64,000 bases of DNA. It comes from Micrasema longulum (Eukaryota > Arthropoda > Insecta > Trichoptera > Brachycentridae). Below the pieces are notes generated by a model, which saw only the letters and a program-made list of their open reading frames with translations, ran no database searches and was not told where the DNA came from. The stretch spans positions 1-64,000 of the forward strand of contig JAGVSM010002433.1 of the NCBI GenBank assembly GCA_022494885.1, given 5' to 3'. The position numbers were made by a program, and so were the translations under genes. This document shows positions 22,870 through 37,800 of the stretch, piece by piece; within the stretch, counting starts at the first letter, position 1; each line of letters opens with the position of its first letter.

Positions 22870-25800
22870 CTGGAAATCAAAAACAGACAAATATTACAAC
22901 AGGGATGGAGAATACCTTAAAGAAGATAATATAGAAGTCTAGGCATTTACAGGACTTATGACCTGTCAATGGCTGGTTTAAGTAGCCACTTAACACACTG
23001 TGTAACATTCACCATTTTGCCTATGTTTGAACATCCATATTTCTTCAATTTGTTGATTTTAGTGAAGTTAAAGAGCTGAAACCTAAAGAGCAACGCAACG
23101 AAACCCAGTTTTTTGTCTGCAAACATTTGGACAAACTCAAATATTGTCAAAATTACTCGTTTAGAGATATTTGAGGTTAAAAGTTTGATGGGCATTTACA
23201 ATTAATTTTATAATTAAACATTTTAGGGACAATCATAAGAAATGCTACATTTATTTATTTGACACTTTATGTACGTATACAATATATATACATATAAGGG
23301 CGGGCATATTGCCTTAAGGCAATTTCTTCCTACCTACCCAAACCGTTGAGTTTAAGAAAATTATAAATACATGGAAATATTGAATCTTACATTTTTATAC
23401 AAAAATTAAAAGCAAAGATTAATAAAAAAATACATTAAAAAAAAAAAAACATTTTACTATGAAGAGAGGAGAGGGGGTGGGAAGGAAAGAAGAAGGATAA
23501 AAGAACAATTTAAATATTTAGATAGTGACATTTCAATCTTGACTCAAATGTAAATAAAGAAGGGGCGTCTCTCACATTAGTGATCACATTGATCTATCAA
23601 CAACAATAAGAAAGGTTTTGTATGACTTAATGCATTTTTGCTAATATATATACAATTTATTAAAGTGTTTTAATTGTTGGGTAAGTAAATAGTTATAAAA
23701 CAATAAAAACAAAAAATCAAGAAATAATTATTATGATATTACAATTATATTAATAAAAATGTAACAGAAAATTAAACTTTAATTTTCATTGTTTTTCCAT
23801 CCGATTTCGTATTTTATTCAGGAATATCAATATCCTTAAAAGGAGGGATGCTAGCATACTAATTAAGAAAAAAACAATATTATGTGGAAGCCTCTAATTG
23901 GACTTTATGATATGTATTTGTGGTATAATTGTATCTTATAAATTTATAAATCTGTATAAGTCTGTTAGTCTGTTTTTAATAAAATAAAATAAAATAAAAT
24001 AAAATAAAATAAAATAAAATAAAATAAAATAAAATAAAATAAAATAAAATAAGATAAGATAAGATAAGATAAAATAAAATAAAATAAAATAAAATAAAAT
24101 AAAATAAAATAAAATAAAATAAAATAAAATAAAATGAAATAAAATAAAATAAAATAAAATAAAATAAAATAAAAGAAATAAAATAAAATAAAATAAAGAT
24201 AAAAAAAAAAAAAAAAAATATATTCAAATAAAATAAAATAAAATAAAATAAAATAAACTAAAATAAAATAAAATAAAATAAAATAAAATAAAATAAAATA
24301 AAATAAAATAAAATAAAATATTATAAAATAAAATAAAATAAAATAAAATAAAATAAAATAAAATAAAATAAAATAAAATAAAATAAAATAAAATAAAATA
24401 AAATAAAATAAAATAAAATAAAATAAAATAAAATAAAATAAAATAAAACAAAATAAAACAAAATAAAACAAAATAAAATAAAATAAAATAAAATAAAATA
24501 AAATAAAATAAAATAAAATAAAATAAAATAAAATAAAATAAAATAAAATAAAATAAAATAAAATAAAATAATAACCCGAACACCGTTTAAAAGATTGAAG
24601 GTCCTTCTATCAAAAAACATTTTGCCAATGAGTTACTTCTTAAAATTCCAATTTTATAAACCGCTATTCGGATCAAATTAGATTAAACACTACTGCTTTC
24701 GTTGAGAGTAGCCTTTGAGTCGAAAACACTAGTCCAGAGTCTTAGTTATTTTTCACTATAGTCTTCATCCGCTTGGACATAAAAAAATAAGGTATTAGTT
24801 TGACTTACTTCCGCAGTATCCGGTTTGTCTTTTTGTTTGTAATAAGCATAAACAGCGTACAGTGGAACCTGCATAAATCCAATCAGGGACAACAACCATC
24901 CACAAACTAAAACAAAACGTCAACAAAATTCATTTTTCACAAACAAAAAAATCATCTAACCTACATCAATTTTCAGCTCTTTGCTTCAAAAAATTTACGT
25001 AATACAGAATAAAAGATATATAAATGTGAACATAGGATGAATACAAATCTAATACAATGTGTAAAGGGGTTACTAATATTTATTTATTTTAAATTTTTAA
25101 TGATACTTTTTTACGGTGTATATAAAAGATATACATGTATATCTAAAACATAAATATTATTTTAAATATAGTTATTAGTGGAATTCCGTCGAACGAAACC
25201 ATTTATGTAATTACATAAATCATTTATAGTTTATAAAGCAATGTACCTACATTAGTATTATATTCGCAAAGACGCTCCGTATTCATTTTAAAATTCACTA
25301 GTTTCATATGGATTCCCTGGTATTTAATATGTACTTATTTATTCAATAAATTTTTAATGAATTTAAAAAAAAACATTTTGGCTATTTCAAACCAGCCCCG
25401 GTCGTACAAATCTACATGATGCGATCAAATTACGGTGGATTGATATTTATTAGACTATACTTTATTATTAAAAAAACAATTGTGACCGTCTTAGGTTAAA
25501 ATTCTGCAGAAGGAAATTAAATGTATGATAATATTTTTATATATTTCCTGCAAGTAATATATGTAATTTTACTGATGCTTCCTCGCGGTCTAATGGTTAG
25601 CATACCTTGCAAGAAGTCTCAGGCTCGATACCCGACATTAAACGTTTAAATGAGTGTTTATACACAACAATATTTCACAGTCCTGAGACAGTTCCCTCAC
25701 CAAATGATGCATTGCCCCTTTTTCAGCTTTCAGAGACAAAAGCTGGAGGCGCAACGCAGAAGCCTGGGTGAATATCTACGCGACATCCCATCGGTGATAG

Positions 25801-28800
25801 GTTATAAAGAACTCACACAAGAGGTAGTATTATGCATGGTCAAAATAGTGCAGGCAATTGGTAAAATAAATCAAAGTGGGGAACAAAATGCCGAACTAGT
25901 AGAACGCAAGGCCTGTTGACTACTGCCAACAGACCAGCTTCTCCCGAAGAGTTTTAAGTGGTTTCTTCTCTACGTGAGCCAATGCTGAGAAATTCCTGAT
26001 TGGCCCACTTTAGTATATCCTTCCTGATCCCAACAGTTAAAATAAATTTAAAGAAATATAATTGCAGAAAAATCCTCTTTTGAAATATAAACCTTGTATA
26101 TTAAAAGCAAGGTAAATAATAAAGCAACTCCCATTGATATAAAAAAAATATTTTTAAAATGTGTAAAGTGGACATATAAAACCGTCAATGACAATCATGT
26201 AACAGCATAGCCGTCCATATTATCTTCCAAAAATGTACTCAATTTCTGTTGTTATATATTTTTTAAGTAAATCAATTTCAAATTTGACGTGTCCCTGTGG
26301 CTAGTGTCTCGGACTCACGGATTAAAGGTCCGTGATTCGAACACCACTCCATCCCAACCAACATTATTCCCATTCTCTAACAATGAGTTGTTTACAACTC
26401 GTTGAAAATGGCCCTCAAAAGTATATATTTGGGTAAAATAAATATTCCTTTTATTAAAAAAAAATATTTACATTTCAATTTTAGTGTACAAATGCACACT
26501 GTGCATCCCTAAAAAGTATTAAATAGACCTACCAGTCTACTTTTGTTGTGGCGAATTTACAATTATATTGTAAATTCTCCAATGTCAGACTACACCGGCT
26601 CGGTAACGAGTATGGAGATATGGATGTTTCGTTTTCCATCGTCAGTTTTTAGAGTAAAAATACCCAAGGCGATAAAATGAAAATAATTTTCATTATTCGA
26701 ATGCTGTAAAAACCGCTCTGTGCTTACCCTACACTTACATATTATGTAATACCTTTGTCGGCCTCGTGGTGTAGTGGTCAGCGCGTTTGCCTACCATGTA
26801 AGAGGTATCTGTTCGATGCCCGACACAATTGACATCAACTATTTATTTAAAAAGGTGTTTTTACACTAGAATAATTCACAGTCCCTGGACTGGTACCTGA
26901 AGCGTAAGACTGATCATCTTACCTTAATGTAACAAAAATGATCAATATACACTGCGATTAGTGTACCATTGCAGTTCTCTATGCACCATTAGGTGTGGAA
27001 AGGGAATGATGAAAATGAAGAAATAATACCTACAGCAAACTTCAATTTTTTTCCTAAATCTGTTGTAGTTTTTCAACACATTCCATTATGTACCTGCGTA
27101 AGTACGAGTATACGCAGCAATGTATTTTTATTTTATATCTATAAAACATTATAGTCATTTGATGCACTATTTTTATTCTTATAGTTATTTATTAAATAAT
27201 TACCTTCATATTAACTTGTCGTACTTTATTTGCAACGTAACGCAGTAGAGCGATCAATATGTTTTAGCTGGCCCGAAAGTACTCCATTCTATATATAATA
27301 CCCGAACATGCTTCATGTTACGTGTGACTAAGGAATTCAAAAACATAGGCACTTTGAAGTTGATGTATACTTCATTAGTGAGAAGCCAGTTAGAGTATAA
27401 CTCTACAATATGGACTCCTCACTCCTTACTACAACTGTCACCAAAATTCTCTTGAAAGAGTCCATTAACTTGTAGTCCGATAAAAACTCTCACTTTAATT
27501 TTAAAGAGTTTTTGTTGTCTTATTGATAGTAAAGATCTTTTGAAAGAATAACCAGAAATTTTTAAAAATAAGTATCATAGCAGATCGTTAAAAATTGTAA
27601 AACATGAAGGTAAGGTGGATCAGTCTGACGCTTCAGGTATACATAGTCCAGGGACAGAGATATATTTTATTATTAAATCATCTTTAAAATAAATATTTCG
27701 CATTACCCGAGCGGCAACTGTACCCGAGACCCCAAACATGATAGACAATTGCGCTAACCTCAAAACTACGAGGTCGACTTATCCCCAGATGATTTTCTTG
27801 TAAGGATTTTTACCTGAGAGTAGTCATCGAGTCAAAAGCACTCGCGCAGGGTTCTGGTTATATTTCAAACACGGAACTGTATTATTTATCCGGCTGGACA
27901 TAGAACAATACATACATACAAGAGAGCTATAATATTTACAGCATTAGCCAATGAGGAAGTTCAGCCTTACGGGAAATTGGATATAAAATGTTTTCTTACG
28001 CGCGGTAAAAAATAGAGCATTGGTTAATACGGCAACGTTTCTTGAAAATGTATGAAAAAAAAACTACTTTAAACGACGTCACTAATTCACATGAAACATC
28101 CAATGATAAGATAATTGTGAAAGATTTCCGGTTTACGGTAAGTCAACGGGCTGATCGGTAGAACTGGCTGAGAGAAGCGGATGAGAACTTGAGGCGTCAC
28201 ACGGTGAGTAATTTCAGAAATACAAAACTTTAAAAAATCATAGCGCGGATAATACGATAAATATATATTTTTTTAACTTTGGCTTTGATGGTCTATTGAC
28301 AAACATTAAAAAAAAACTACGTAACTTGCTCACTACAACAGTTATATGAAGAAATATATGTACAAGAAACTGAACTAAAGGAACATTAACTATATAGCAA
28401 TGGCAATAAAATAATATTATGCAATATATTCAAGAACACGATCATCATATAAAATTTCGAGCTAACCCATGCTAATCCATTTTTATCGCACACTGTGTTA
28501 ATAATGGCGAAGAAATCTACAAAAAGTGGTTAGCGAAAACCAATAATAAAAGTTATGTTATTAAATTAAATAAATAAAAAGTTGTTTTAATATTTACCAA
28601 TCGCACTATTTGGGTACGGTGACCCGGAAAACTTCAGGGGATTCAATGATGCAAAGAAGTAAATGAAAATGACTATAAGTGTCAAGGGCGTAACTATCAC
28701 CCAACACAATCTCCAGAATATTCCAATTTTCCTGGACAGCATAAACTCCGCGTCATCGGCAATGTTCCTTATACCTAGAACAAAATACAAGTAATAACTA

Positions 28801-31800
28801 CACATAATAACAATCAGTTCTTCAATTCACTTAAACACATAATATATCCATGACGTTTTTGCACGATCAGTGATGTTCGAGCCGGTAGCCGGTAGCCGGT
28901 AGCCGGTAGCCGGTAGCCGGTAGCCGGTAGCCGGTAGCCGGTAGCCGGTAGCCGGTAGCCGGTAGCCGGTAGCCGGTAGCCGGTAGCCGGTAGCTGGTAG
29001 CCGGTACCCGGAAGCTACTCACCATCGAACTGAGCACTTAATGAATTCCTAATGAGTAGGTACCCAAAATGCAGCGTATCTCAATCATCATTTACACGAA
29101 ACTAAGGATAGTTAAATATTGCAGTGTGAAACTATTTAAACCATTATTTCATATCGACCTTGCAAGGAATCAAACTTAGGACGTCAGATAAACGAATGCT
29201 CCAACCACTTCACAGCAAAACGATACATTACAGCAAAATGATACATCCATCGAGTCGACAAACCTTCGTCCAGTCAAATCTCGTAAATATTCGTAAAACT
29301 AACCCTGTTTTTTTGATCTTGAGATATGTAATAAATCAAATATTAAATGCAGAATGAATTTCCTTACCACAGAACAGAAATTATCCGTTCTGTGAACCTC
29401 ACCATATATCCACACGAACACTGCTAATTCAGCGATAGCCAGAGCGAAGATGATTACTGATACTCCGTGATGGTCAACCAATACTAGGATAAATTGTCCT
29501 CCCTGTAAAATGGGTATAAATAATCTGTATTTGAAAAAAAATCACAATCAACTAGTTTATTTTTAATTTTTGACACATATTAACAATATCATACAGAACA
29601 ACCTGACACATTATAATTCTTTTTTTTAAAAAGAATTATTTGCCTTCTTAGAATTTACCGAAATATTCTAATTATGGGGGGCATTTCCAATGAGTTGTAA
29701 ATAACTCACCACTCTTATTACAAAATAAGAAAGGTAAACGAGTTGGAGTAGAGTAGGGTTCGAATCTCGGACCTTTGATCCGTGAGTCCGCGGCACTAGC
29801 CACGAGACCACGGTCCGTTTACCTTAAATCATTAAAATCATATCAGAATTATGGTCTAATCGAAAATTATTCCAATTGGAATCAATTGGCTGGAAAAGTC
29901 TGACCTATCCCGTTGATTTGAACATCCTTGGAAAATACTCTAACATCAAAGAAGGAATTAAACGCGGCCCATAATTATACGTTTGTGATTTTATATTTTT
30001 TTACTATATACTATTTATTGAGCTTTGGGATATTTGAAAATTAAAAAAAAAATCGTATTGTAGCAACAGCAAGGTTTTTCTGCATCAGCCTCTGTTATTC
30101 TTATGTCCATTGTTCACCTTGCGATGTCATAATCTTGAAGCAGAGTGCAGAAATGATGGAACATCCCTAGCAATGTTCACATGTCATTAAAATAGTTATC
30201 ATGCACTATTGTTCTTGAACTTTTCAACAATGGTGATTGGACTCATGTAATCAAACGGAATCAATAATCGATATTCCTATTTCCAAGAGAATAAATTACG
30301 ATTTTCCAGAATACCATAGTCATGTACGTGACATGTTAAGATACTTAAATATATTAAGGTATAGATTACCGGCGTGATGTAGACCAAACTGACGAAGAAG
30401 CCAAATATTGTGATTGTGAGAGCAACCAACCAATCCGGGATACTATGAAAGCGGTCCTTAACGGCGCTGATGACAGAGGACGCCATGGCCACGTTGCAGC
30501 CGAGGGCGAGAACAAACATCATGATGAAAAACAGAACTGAAAATATCTGGGGAAAAAAAAAAGAATTAACAGAAGCTGATATTTACGTAATAACTAAACA
30601 TTTTTAGAAGGATTGGATTATACCAACAAAATACAATAAACAAGGAACGTTGAAATACATCGATTGCTTTAAAAAGAAGATAGTAATTAAATTAGGTTAT
30701 TTTACATGCAGAAAATAAAAGACTCCAATTATTTCTTATTTCAATTAATTCAAATATTTCTAATATAAATTTTTGAAATACGTAACTAAAAACATACGTA
30801 CATTTATCAACTCAATAAACCGATCAACTTATTAACCAAGTAAAATCCTCATATTCATAAAAATGATGTTTGGAAATGTGGAACATTGAATGAAATTGAC
30901 ATTTATTGCTAAAATTTCAATACTGACTTCAGCCGTTTTCTTCATAGCATTTAATTTGCGTAAAACTGAATTCACATTAGAACAGTATTGTCCTGTTTTC
31001 GTATCCTGAGCACTTCTTAAACGACGTAGCTATAGTATTTTAAACAATTCATATTCTTCTGACCAAAATGACTTCTATAAAATGTATTGTTTCAGTTTAA
31101 AGTATGTAGATTGTTAAAATTACCCAAAAAACTGTAAAATTATATTATTTTGCCAAATGTGTTGACGTAATGAAATGAATCGTAAAATATTTAACCTGTG
31201 GAATGTCGGAGAATATTAAAATAGCCATTGGATAAGTAACGAACGCCAGTTCTACTCCATCTCGAACCACTTTGTTAACAGGAACATTGAGGGAATGGGA
31301 AAGGTTTCCGAGGATACCAAACACTGTGAATCCCGCTATCAAGCTGGTAATCGTGTCCAGGGATGTTATTATCAAGACATCGCTAAAAAAAATCTATTGT
31401 TTTTCAAAAGTATTTGCAGTAAACACATCATAAGTTTGCATATATACGTTAAATTTTAACGCATTGTTACTCATCTATGCTTGATCATTTAAGCACTCTA
31501 GTACGAAGAAATTAAAGGTGTTTTTCCTTTTTTAAATTTACTTAAAAATTGTTTTGGCGAGTGTTTGGTGAGATTAGATTAGGATGACAAGTTTTATGGT
31601 ATTAAAAGAACTCATATTTATTCGTTCCTTTTTTGTTTGCTTTAAAATCTCAAAAAACAGTTATTATTCTATAATGTTTTGAGCATGTTTTGGCATGCTG
31701 GATTTTCTCTCTGGGGAATTATAAAGATCTAAATTGATTGTAATAGAGAAAAAAACTTGAAAAGGGAATTATTACTTCACAAAGGTCAACAGATAATCAT

Positions 31801-34800
31801 AATTAATTAAGGAAATCAGGATGTTCAAACATAGGCAAATAATTATTAAAAATTCCCTGTGTTGCAACAAATTTAGATTAATTATTATTCAATTTACAAT
31901 GCAGCAAATTTATAAATCGCTTTTGATACAATTCTTTTTCCATCATTGTTTTTTTTTAAGTCCAGCATTTATTTAAATCAATTATAAAATCACAAAATAA
32001 AAACATCTGCTTACCAACAATATTAAAAAGTTTTATTTTCTTTCATCTTTTTTCTGATGACACTCTACTTGTGTATATGGATATGAAAGGCAAGTTGGTG
32101 TCACCCATAATGATAAACCAAAGATAACATTTCTATGTAACTTACCGATAAATATTATGCCTGAAGTCGTTGTATGACGAGAACACTAATACGTTACCAA
32201 AGGAAACAGCCAGGGAAAAGAAACATTGGGTGACTGCTGCATACCAGACCTACAACATAATTATGTCTCATGGGCGTATTGTCTATATAAGCCATAATGC
32301 GCAGCTTACCACTATATTTGACTATTAGTAATAATGTTTACCGGTAACTTTATTTACAAACAAATAATTATTAATTCATACAAATCGTTGCCACCGTTTG
32401 TATTTTTCTCCAAATATAAATAGAAATATTAATAAGACGCGCCTAGAGCCAGAAGTGAACCAAAAAACTAGCCGTTTTATCCAGCTTATTTCTTCATACT
32501 AATATATATGTTATACAACAATTTGAACATCTTGACTCCAGTCGCGGTTTTTCTCTCTTAAAGTAAGCTTGCACATTACACAAATTATTTGAAGATTCTC
32601 GATTTAGAAAACGGCATCTCGTAAATTATTCCTTAAGGGCTATTTTTCTTTGAGATGATATGGTCGATATATGACCACCATTACTTTCATGCAGTCATAT
32701 CGCAGGGCATGTAGTGCCCAACGCGGCTATTTTTGGCGTTTTTCATTTCTAGAAAAAATCGGCCAGTTGACATCGTAAAGGGACTACTTAATACTGACTG
32801 AATTCATTGTGTTTTTTTTATAAACTTTAAAATAAACCGTGTATGTATTTAAGTTATGAATAATATAGCTACATAATAATACAATATGTCACAAAGTTAA
32901 TAATAATCGTTGTTAGAGTTGATTTCATAGATGAGGGATGTTTTTGTATAAGACGTAACCACAGGAAAAATAGCAATTTAAAGTATATAAATAATCACTT
33001 AATTTATATCATGTACTAATAGGTAGGAAATATCACTTAATTTATAATTGGAAATACTACAAAGTAAAAAAATATTATTGTTATTTTATTTACATTGTTT
33101 TCTGGCATTTATTGTCTCGACATGTGTATTCTACGATTTACCGTTCGAAAGTTTGAGTCTGTATCGAGTAGAGGTCGATTCAAATTTGAGTTGAAAATAG
33201 CACCGTTGACCTAGAAATCGCATCTAGAATGACGTGTCTAAATTTCAGGCCACTGCGACTCGCCGTTTCGGAGATGTGACAGACAAACAAACAAGCACAC
33301 ACGTGTATTTTCAGTTTCATAAAATAAATAGAGACTTGTAGAAAAATAAATTGGAATAACCCTGCTAAAATAAGTACACAGGTACATATTTTAAAGTAAT
33401 TACAATGCAAATTAATATCGATTTGGCAATTATTTTCGACCTGAGTACGGCCCATTGTTTTGCTGCGAACTGTAGCTAACTTAATAGTCATAGAATGGTT
33501 TTTCTACGTTTGGGCTCCTCTATAGCATGCGCATTATTACTCTGCGGATATCTCTCTATTCTTGTTCGGATTTCTCGTCCGTGTGTTACGGCCTTAACAC
33601 AAAAGTGCGTCTACACGATTTATAATACAAATATTATGCATTGTGCATAAACACTGTTGTTGACGTACACGCAAGGTGTCAAACCAATAACTGATGAGGC
33701 AACACAACTACTGCGTGTCGGAACAACAGTCCCTACATATGAAGGTAGTTATGCGGAAAGTAGCTAGCCATGAAAAAGTGAAACTGAGATAATACCACCT
33801 TTGTGAAAAGAGTGAATAATCAAATGTACGCAACAGATGGAATGTGTTTTACTTTGGAAAATGTTAACCAATGCATGCAGTCGTTTTATTTTAAAAAGTT
33901 TATATTTGAAGCACTAACTTTGTGGTTATTCATTATAATAAAATAAATAAAACAACTTTGTTTTTAACCACTAATTTTTATTTTTCACCGACCGGTTTTA
34001 AAGCAAACAAGCTTCTTTGTCAAGGTTTACGTAACTTAACTTAAATAACAAGTTACATAAACCTTGACAAAGAAGCTTGTTTGCTTTGAAACCGGTCGGT
34101 GAAAAATAAAAATTAGTGGTTATAAACAAAGTTGTTTTATTTATTTTATTGTTTTATTTTATAATTAAAAACATAAATACTTATGTATTTGACCATTTTG
34201 AATGATTTTTAAAGTCAATCTGATTACGCAACCTAAGAGGTACATTTTGCAGGAAATAGCCTGACCAAGTAAAACTCTGTTGTATGTTGTGTCATTATGT
34301 ATTAAACGTATTATTTTATATCTGTATAACGGTACTTAATGTTTATCATCATCATCATTCCAATTTCGCAACTTATGTACATTAGGCACTGCATCGGTAC
34401 ACCAATCGCAGCCTATCTTGATCATTTTTGTTACATGAAGGTAGGGTGATCAGTCTTTCGGTTTAGATGCCAGTCCGAGGACTATAAAATATTCTAGAGT
34501 AAAAACCCCTATTTAAATAAATATTCCATGTTTACCATGTCGGGAATCGAACCTGAGACCTCTTGCATGGTTGGCAAACGCGCTGACCACTACACCATGA
34601 GTCTGACAAAACTGTAAAGAATCACGACTTACTTGTAAAGGATCACATAGTTGCTATAATAATTTAATTATGTGAAAAGGGAATTTTTGAGATTTTCTAA
34701 AGTCTGACTGACCACACAATCAATATATGCAGTTTGAAGAAAACAGCCACATCTGGTATTAAATTATACCTTATTCAAACTAAGAAAGTATAAAGTGACA

Positions 34801-37800
34801 TTCTGTATCTGTATAAAATATATATACAAATATTTATATAAATAAATTTATATATATATATATGATATATTTTAAAGAAATCTTAGCCTTTTTATAATTT
34901 AAACTTGTTGCAACAGAGAGGAAACACATTTTCGAGAAAGGAATATGTAAGTCTAGGCATTTACAGGGCGTATGACCTGTCATTGACTGGTTTAAGTGGT
35001 CATTTCACACACTGTGTAACATTTACCATTCTGCCTGACTGTTTTTAACATTGAATTGACCTTACTGCACCCAATAACACCTGTATCTTATTTTTTCAAA
35101 TTTGTGGATTGGCTACTTTCTGCACAACTACGTTTACATTTTTTTTATAAAATATAATTTTATGTTATGGGAGATATTACGCTGTTCATTTATTCGTGAT
35201 ACTGGCGTCAAATTACTGTATTTACCGTTAAGAAAAATCCTTCGTTCTGATAGGTAGTTATTATTTTATTTCATATTATATTAATTACATTATACCATTG
35301 CCATATCGTTTGCCATAATCTATATATATAAAAACGAATCGCCGTGTTATGTCTCGCAAAAACTCGAAAATGGCTTGATAGTTTTTTGCAAAACTTTCTA
35401 ATATACGTCCTCAAGGTTTACAAATAATAACATCTAAAATATATTGAGTAGAAAAAAATTTAGAAACATATATTCATCGATTTTTCAGGGATGCATTCGT
35501 CTGAAATGAATATCAAAAAAAATTCGGAGATGTTGTTTTTTTTGTAAATATTAAAAAAGTTTCTATTTTAATGTTTACAATCAATTATTTTTCATGGATA
35601 CTAAATTGAATAATTTCCTTACAATTTCTTAATTTCTACGTATTAAGTTTTTTTAATGTATTTTTAGTAACGCTTTAATAATTTTATCTGACTTTTGATA
35701 CATTTTTGAAAAACGGATTTTTACACGAAATGCACCACTGTTTGTAAGTAGACCAGAGTTTGACATTGCAAAAAGAGTTTTATATTTCAAAACAATTGAT
35801 GTTTTGGAATTCAACCTATTTTAATTCATTATTTGAATACTAATAATTTTTAGTTTCGGAATTCAATCATATAAAAGTATCAAGGTGCCTACTTATCAAT
35901 GAAAAGTCTTTTTCCTTTTATCCGGGCAGTTTTTGCACGTTTTTACTACACATCAGGCATTTTTCTTTTCAGCGGTGATTTGTGCAAGATTTTTGCTTCC
36001 GAAGAGATAAATCGAAAAACTAACCCTTATTACGAATATATAAAGAGCTCCACGAAGTCCAAAATAAATAACGTGTGTAATTAATTATAAGAAAATGTTT
36101 GTTCAACTAGCTAATTGCAGGCCAGCCAACGTTCGGGCAGGACAACGTCTGTCGGGTCCGCTAGTCTTAGATATTTTTTATTCTTTTGTTAATGGTGGTA
36201 TTTTAAAATATAATATTTTACAAAGTTTCGACACCGAACTTTACCATTACTGACTCATAACCTGTTTTCACACTTCTCGACATATTATGTGTTTGAAATG
36301 AGTATTACAAATGCTCACCGAAAACTGCTGACAGATTTTGGCTGGATGTTTTGCCCCACCTACCCCACAGTCCGGACCTAGTCCGAGGTGATTACCACTT
36401 ATTCCCAAAATTAAAGGCAAAATTAGGTGGAATGCGCTTCCATGCTGATGATGAAGTCAAGGAAGAGTTAATTCGATTTATTTATTTCTCAGAGGGATGA
36501 CGGCTGAATTTTATGACTTGGGGATACAAAAGTTGGAGCATCTTCTGAAAAAGTGTTTAGACAGAAAGAGCAATTATGTAAAAACATAGAATAAATTTTA
36601 AGCATTAAAATGATGTATAATGCTAAGGAAAACCATAAAGCTGTTTATTTTTTAAATATGGGAACCTTATTTTATGAATTACCTTCTTGAAATAATCACT
36701 GACGCGTTACAACTATCAGACCAATTTAGTGCCCTAAGTATGATGAAGTACGTGATGCTCTCGAATTGCCTAACCTACGGATTGAAGATGATTCAAACAG
36801 TGGTGCATAATATTCCCCCAGTGCCCGATAGGATGACGGCGCTAATGTTTTAGCCTTACCTTTGGATCGAGGATGCTCTCAAACTGCGGCTTAATGAAGT
36901 ACATAATACCCTTCCCGGCGCCCGTCAGGGTGACGGCCCTGATGAGGAGTATCAAAAGAATGGCGTAGGGGAACAGCGCGAAAAAATAGGAGAACTTGCC
37001 AGTCCCTTTCACCCCTCTCAGAAGGGTGAGCCCGATGCAGAGCCACACGAACAACAGGCACAACATGAGCTTCCAGCCGGGAACGCCGATACCGCTGTCG
37101 ATGTTGTTGAGTTGCATCAAAACTGTTTTTCTGTAAGAAAAAAGTTGCGCTTGTGTGAAACCATAATATTTCAATTGTTAAATTTGTGACTTTCCGTTTT
37201 CAATATGATATATTTTACTTTGTGGTAAATCTCATACATATAATAATAATGCAAACTGGTTCTAGACCTCAACTTTTCTTTAATCAAGGCATTTAAAATA
37301 TGATTAAATGCTATCCATGAACACATTGATAATATTAAAATCTCGAGAGGAAGGGAATTTTAAAATACGTATGTTGTAACACGTTAGCGTATAATATTAT
37401 TGATAGTTTGACCATTTATTTTATTTTATTAGCATATACGGCAAAATTGCTTTTTACAAACGTATGATATAAAAATATTTAGTTTAATTATTTTTTTAAT
37501 GAATTTCATAAGATTTAGAATCAAAAATTGAAACTAAAAAAAAATATATAACACATTCAGTAGAAGTTTAAAACAATTAAACATAAATGTAAAAATCAAA
37601 TGAAATGATAAAGGATTAATATTTTGCAATAAAATATTTTAAGTTCATTGTAGATATTGTTATACCTGTATGCAGAGACAAAACTTAAGGTGAGGAAAGG
37701 ACATTCTAATTTCAAATGCAAAGAATAACCAGAAGGTGAAGACAATAGAATGTACTTTCCTCACCTTAAGGTTTGTCTCTGCATACGGGTATTAGTCTCT

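Noticed and set aside
23965..24620. Several long minus-strand ORFs (up to 168 codons)
   Set aside because: They read the AAAAT microsatellite in different frames (FYFILFYF repeats); not genes.
26757..26830. A possible true tRNA gene
   Set aside because: Head of SINE family A; at least ten relatives share the downstream body.
29740..29830. A possible true tRNA gene on the minus strand
   Set aside because: A and B boxes are present, but the acceptor stem does not close and the same body follows in other copies, so it is SINE family B.
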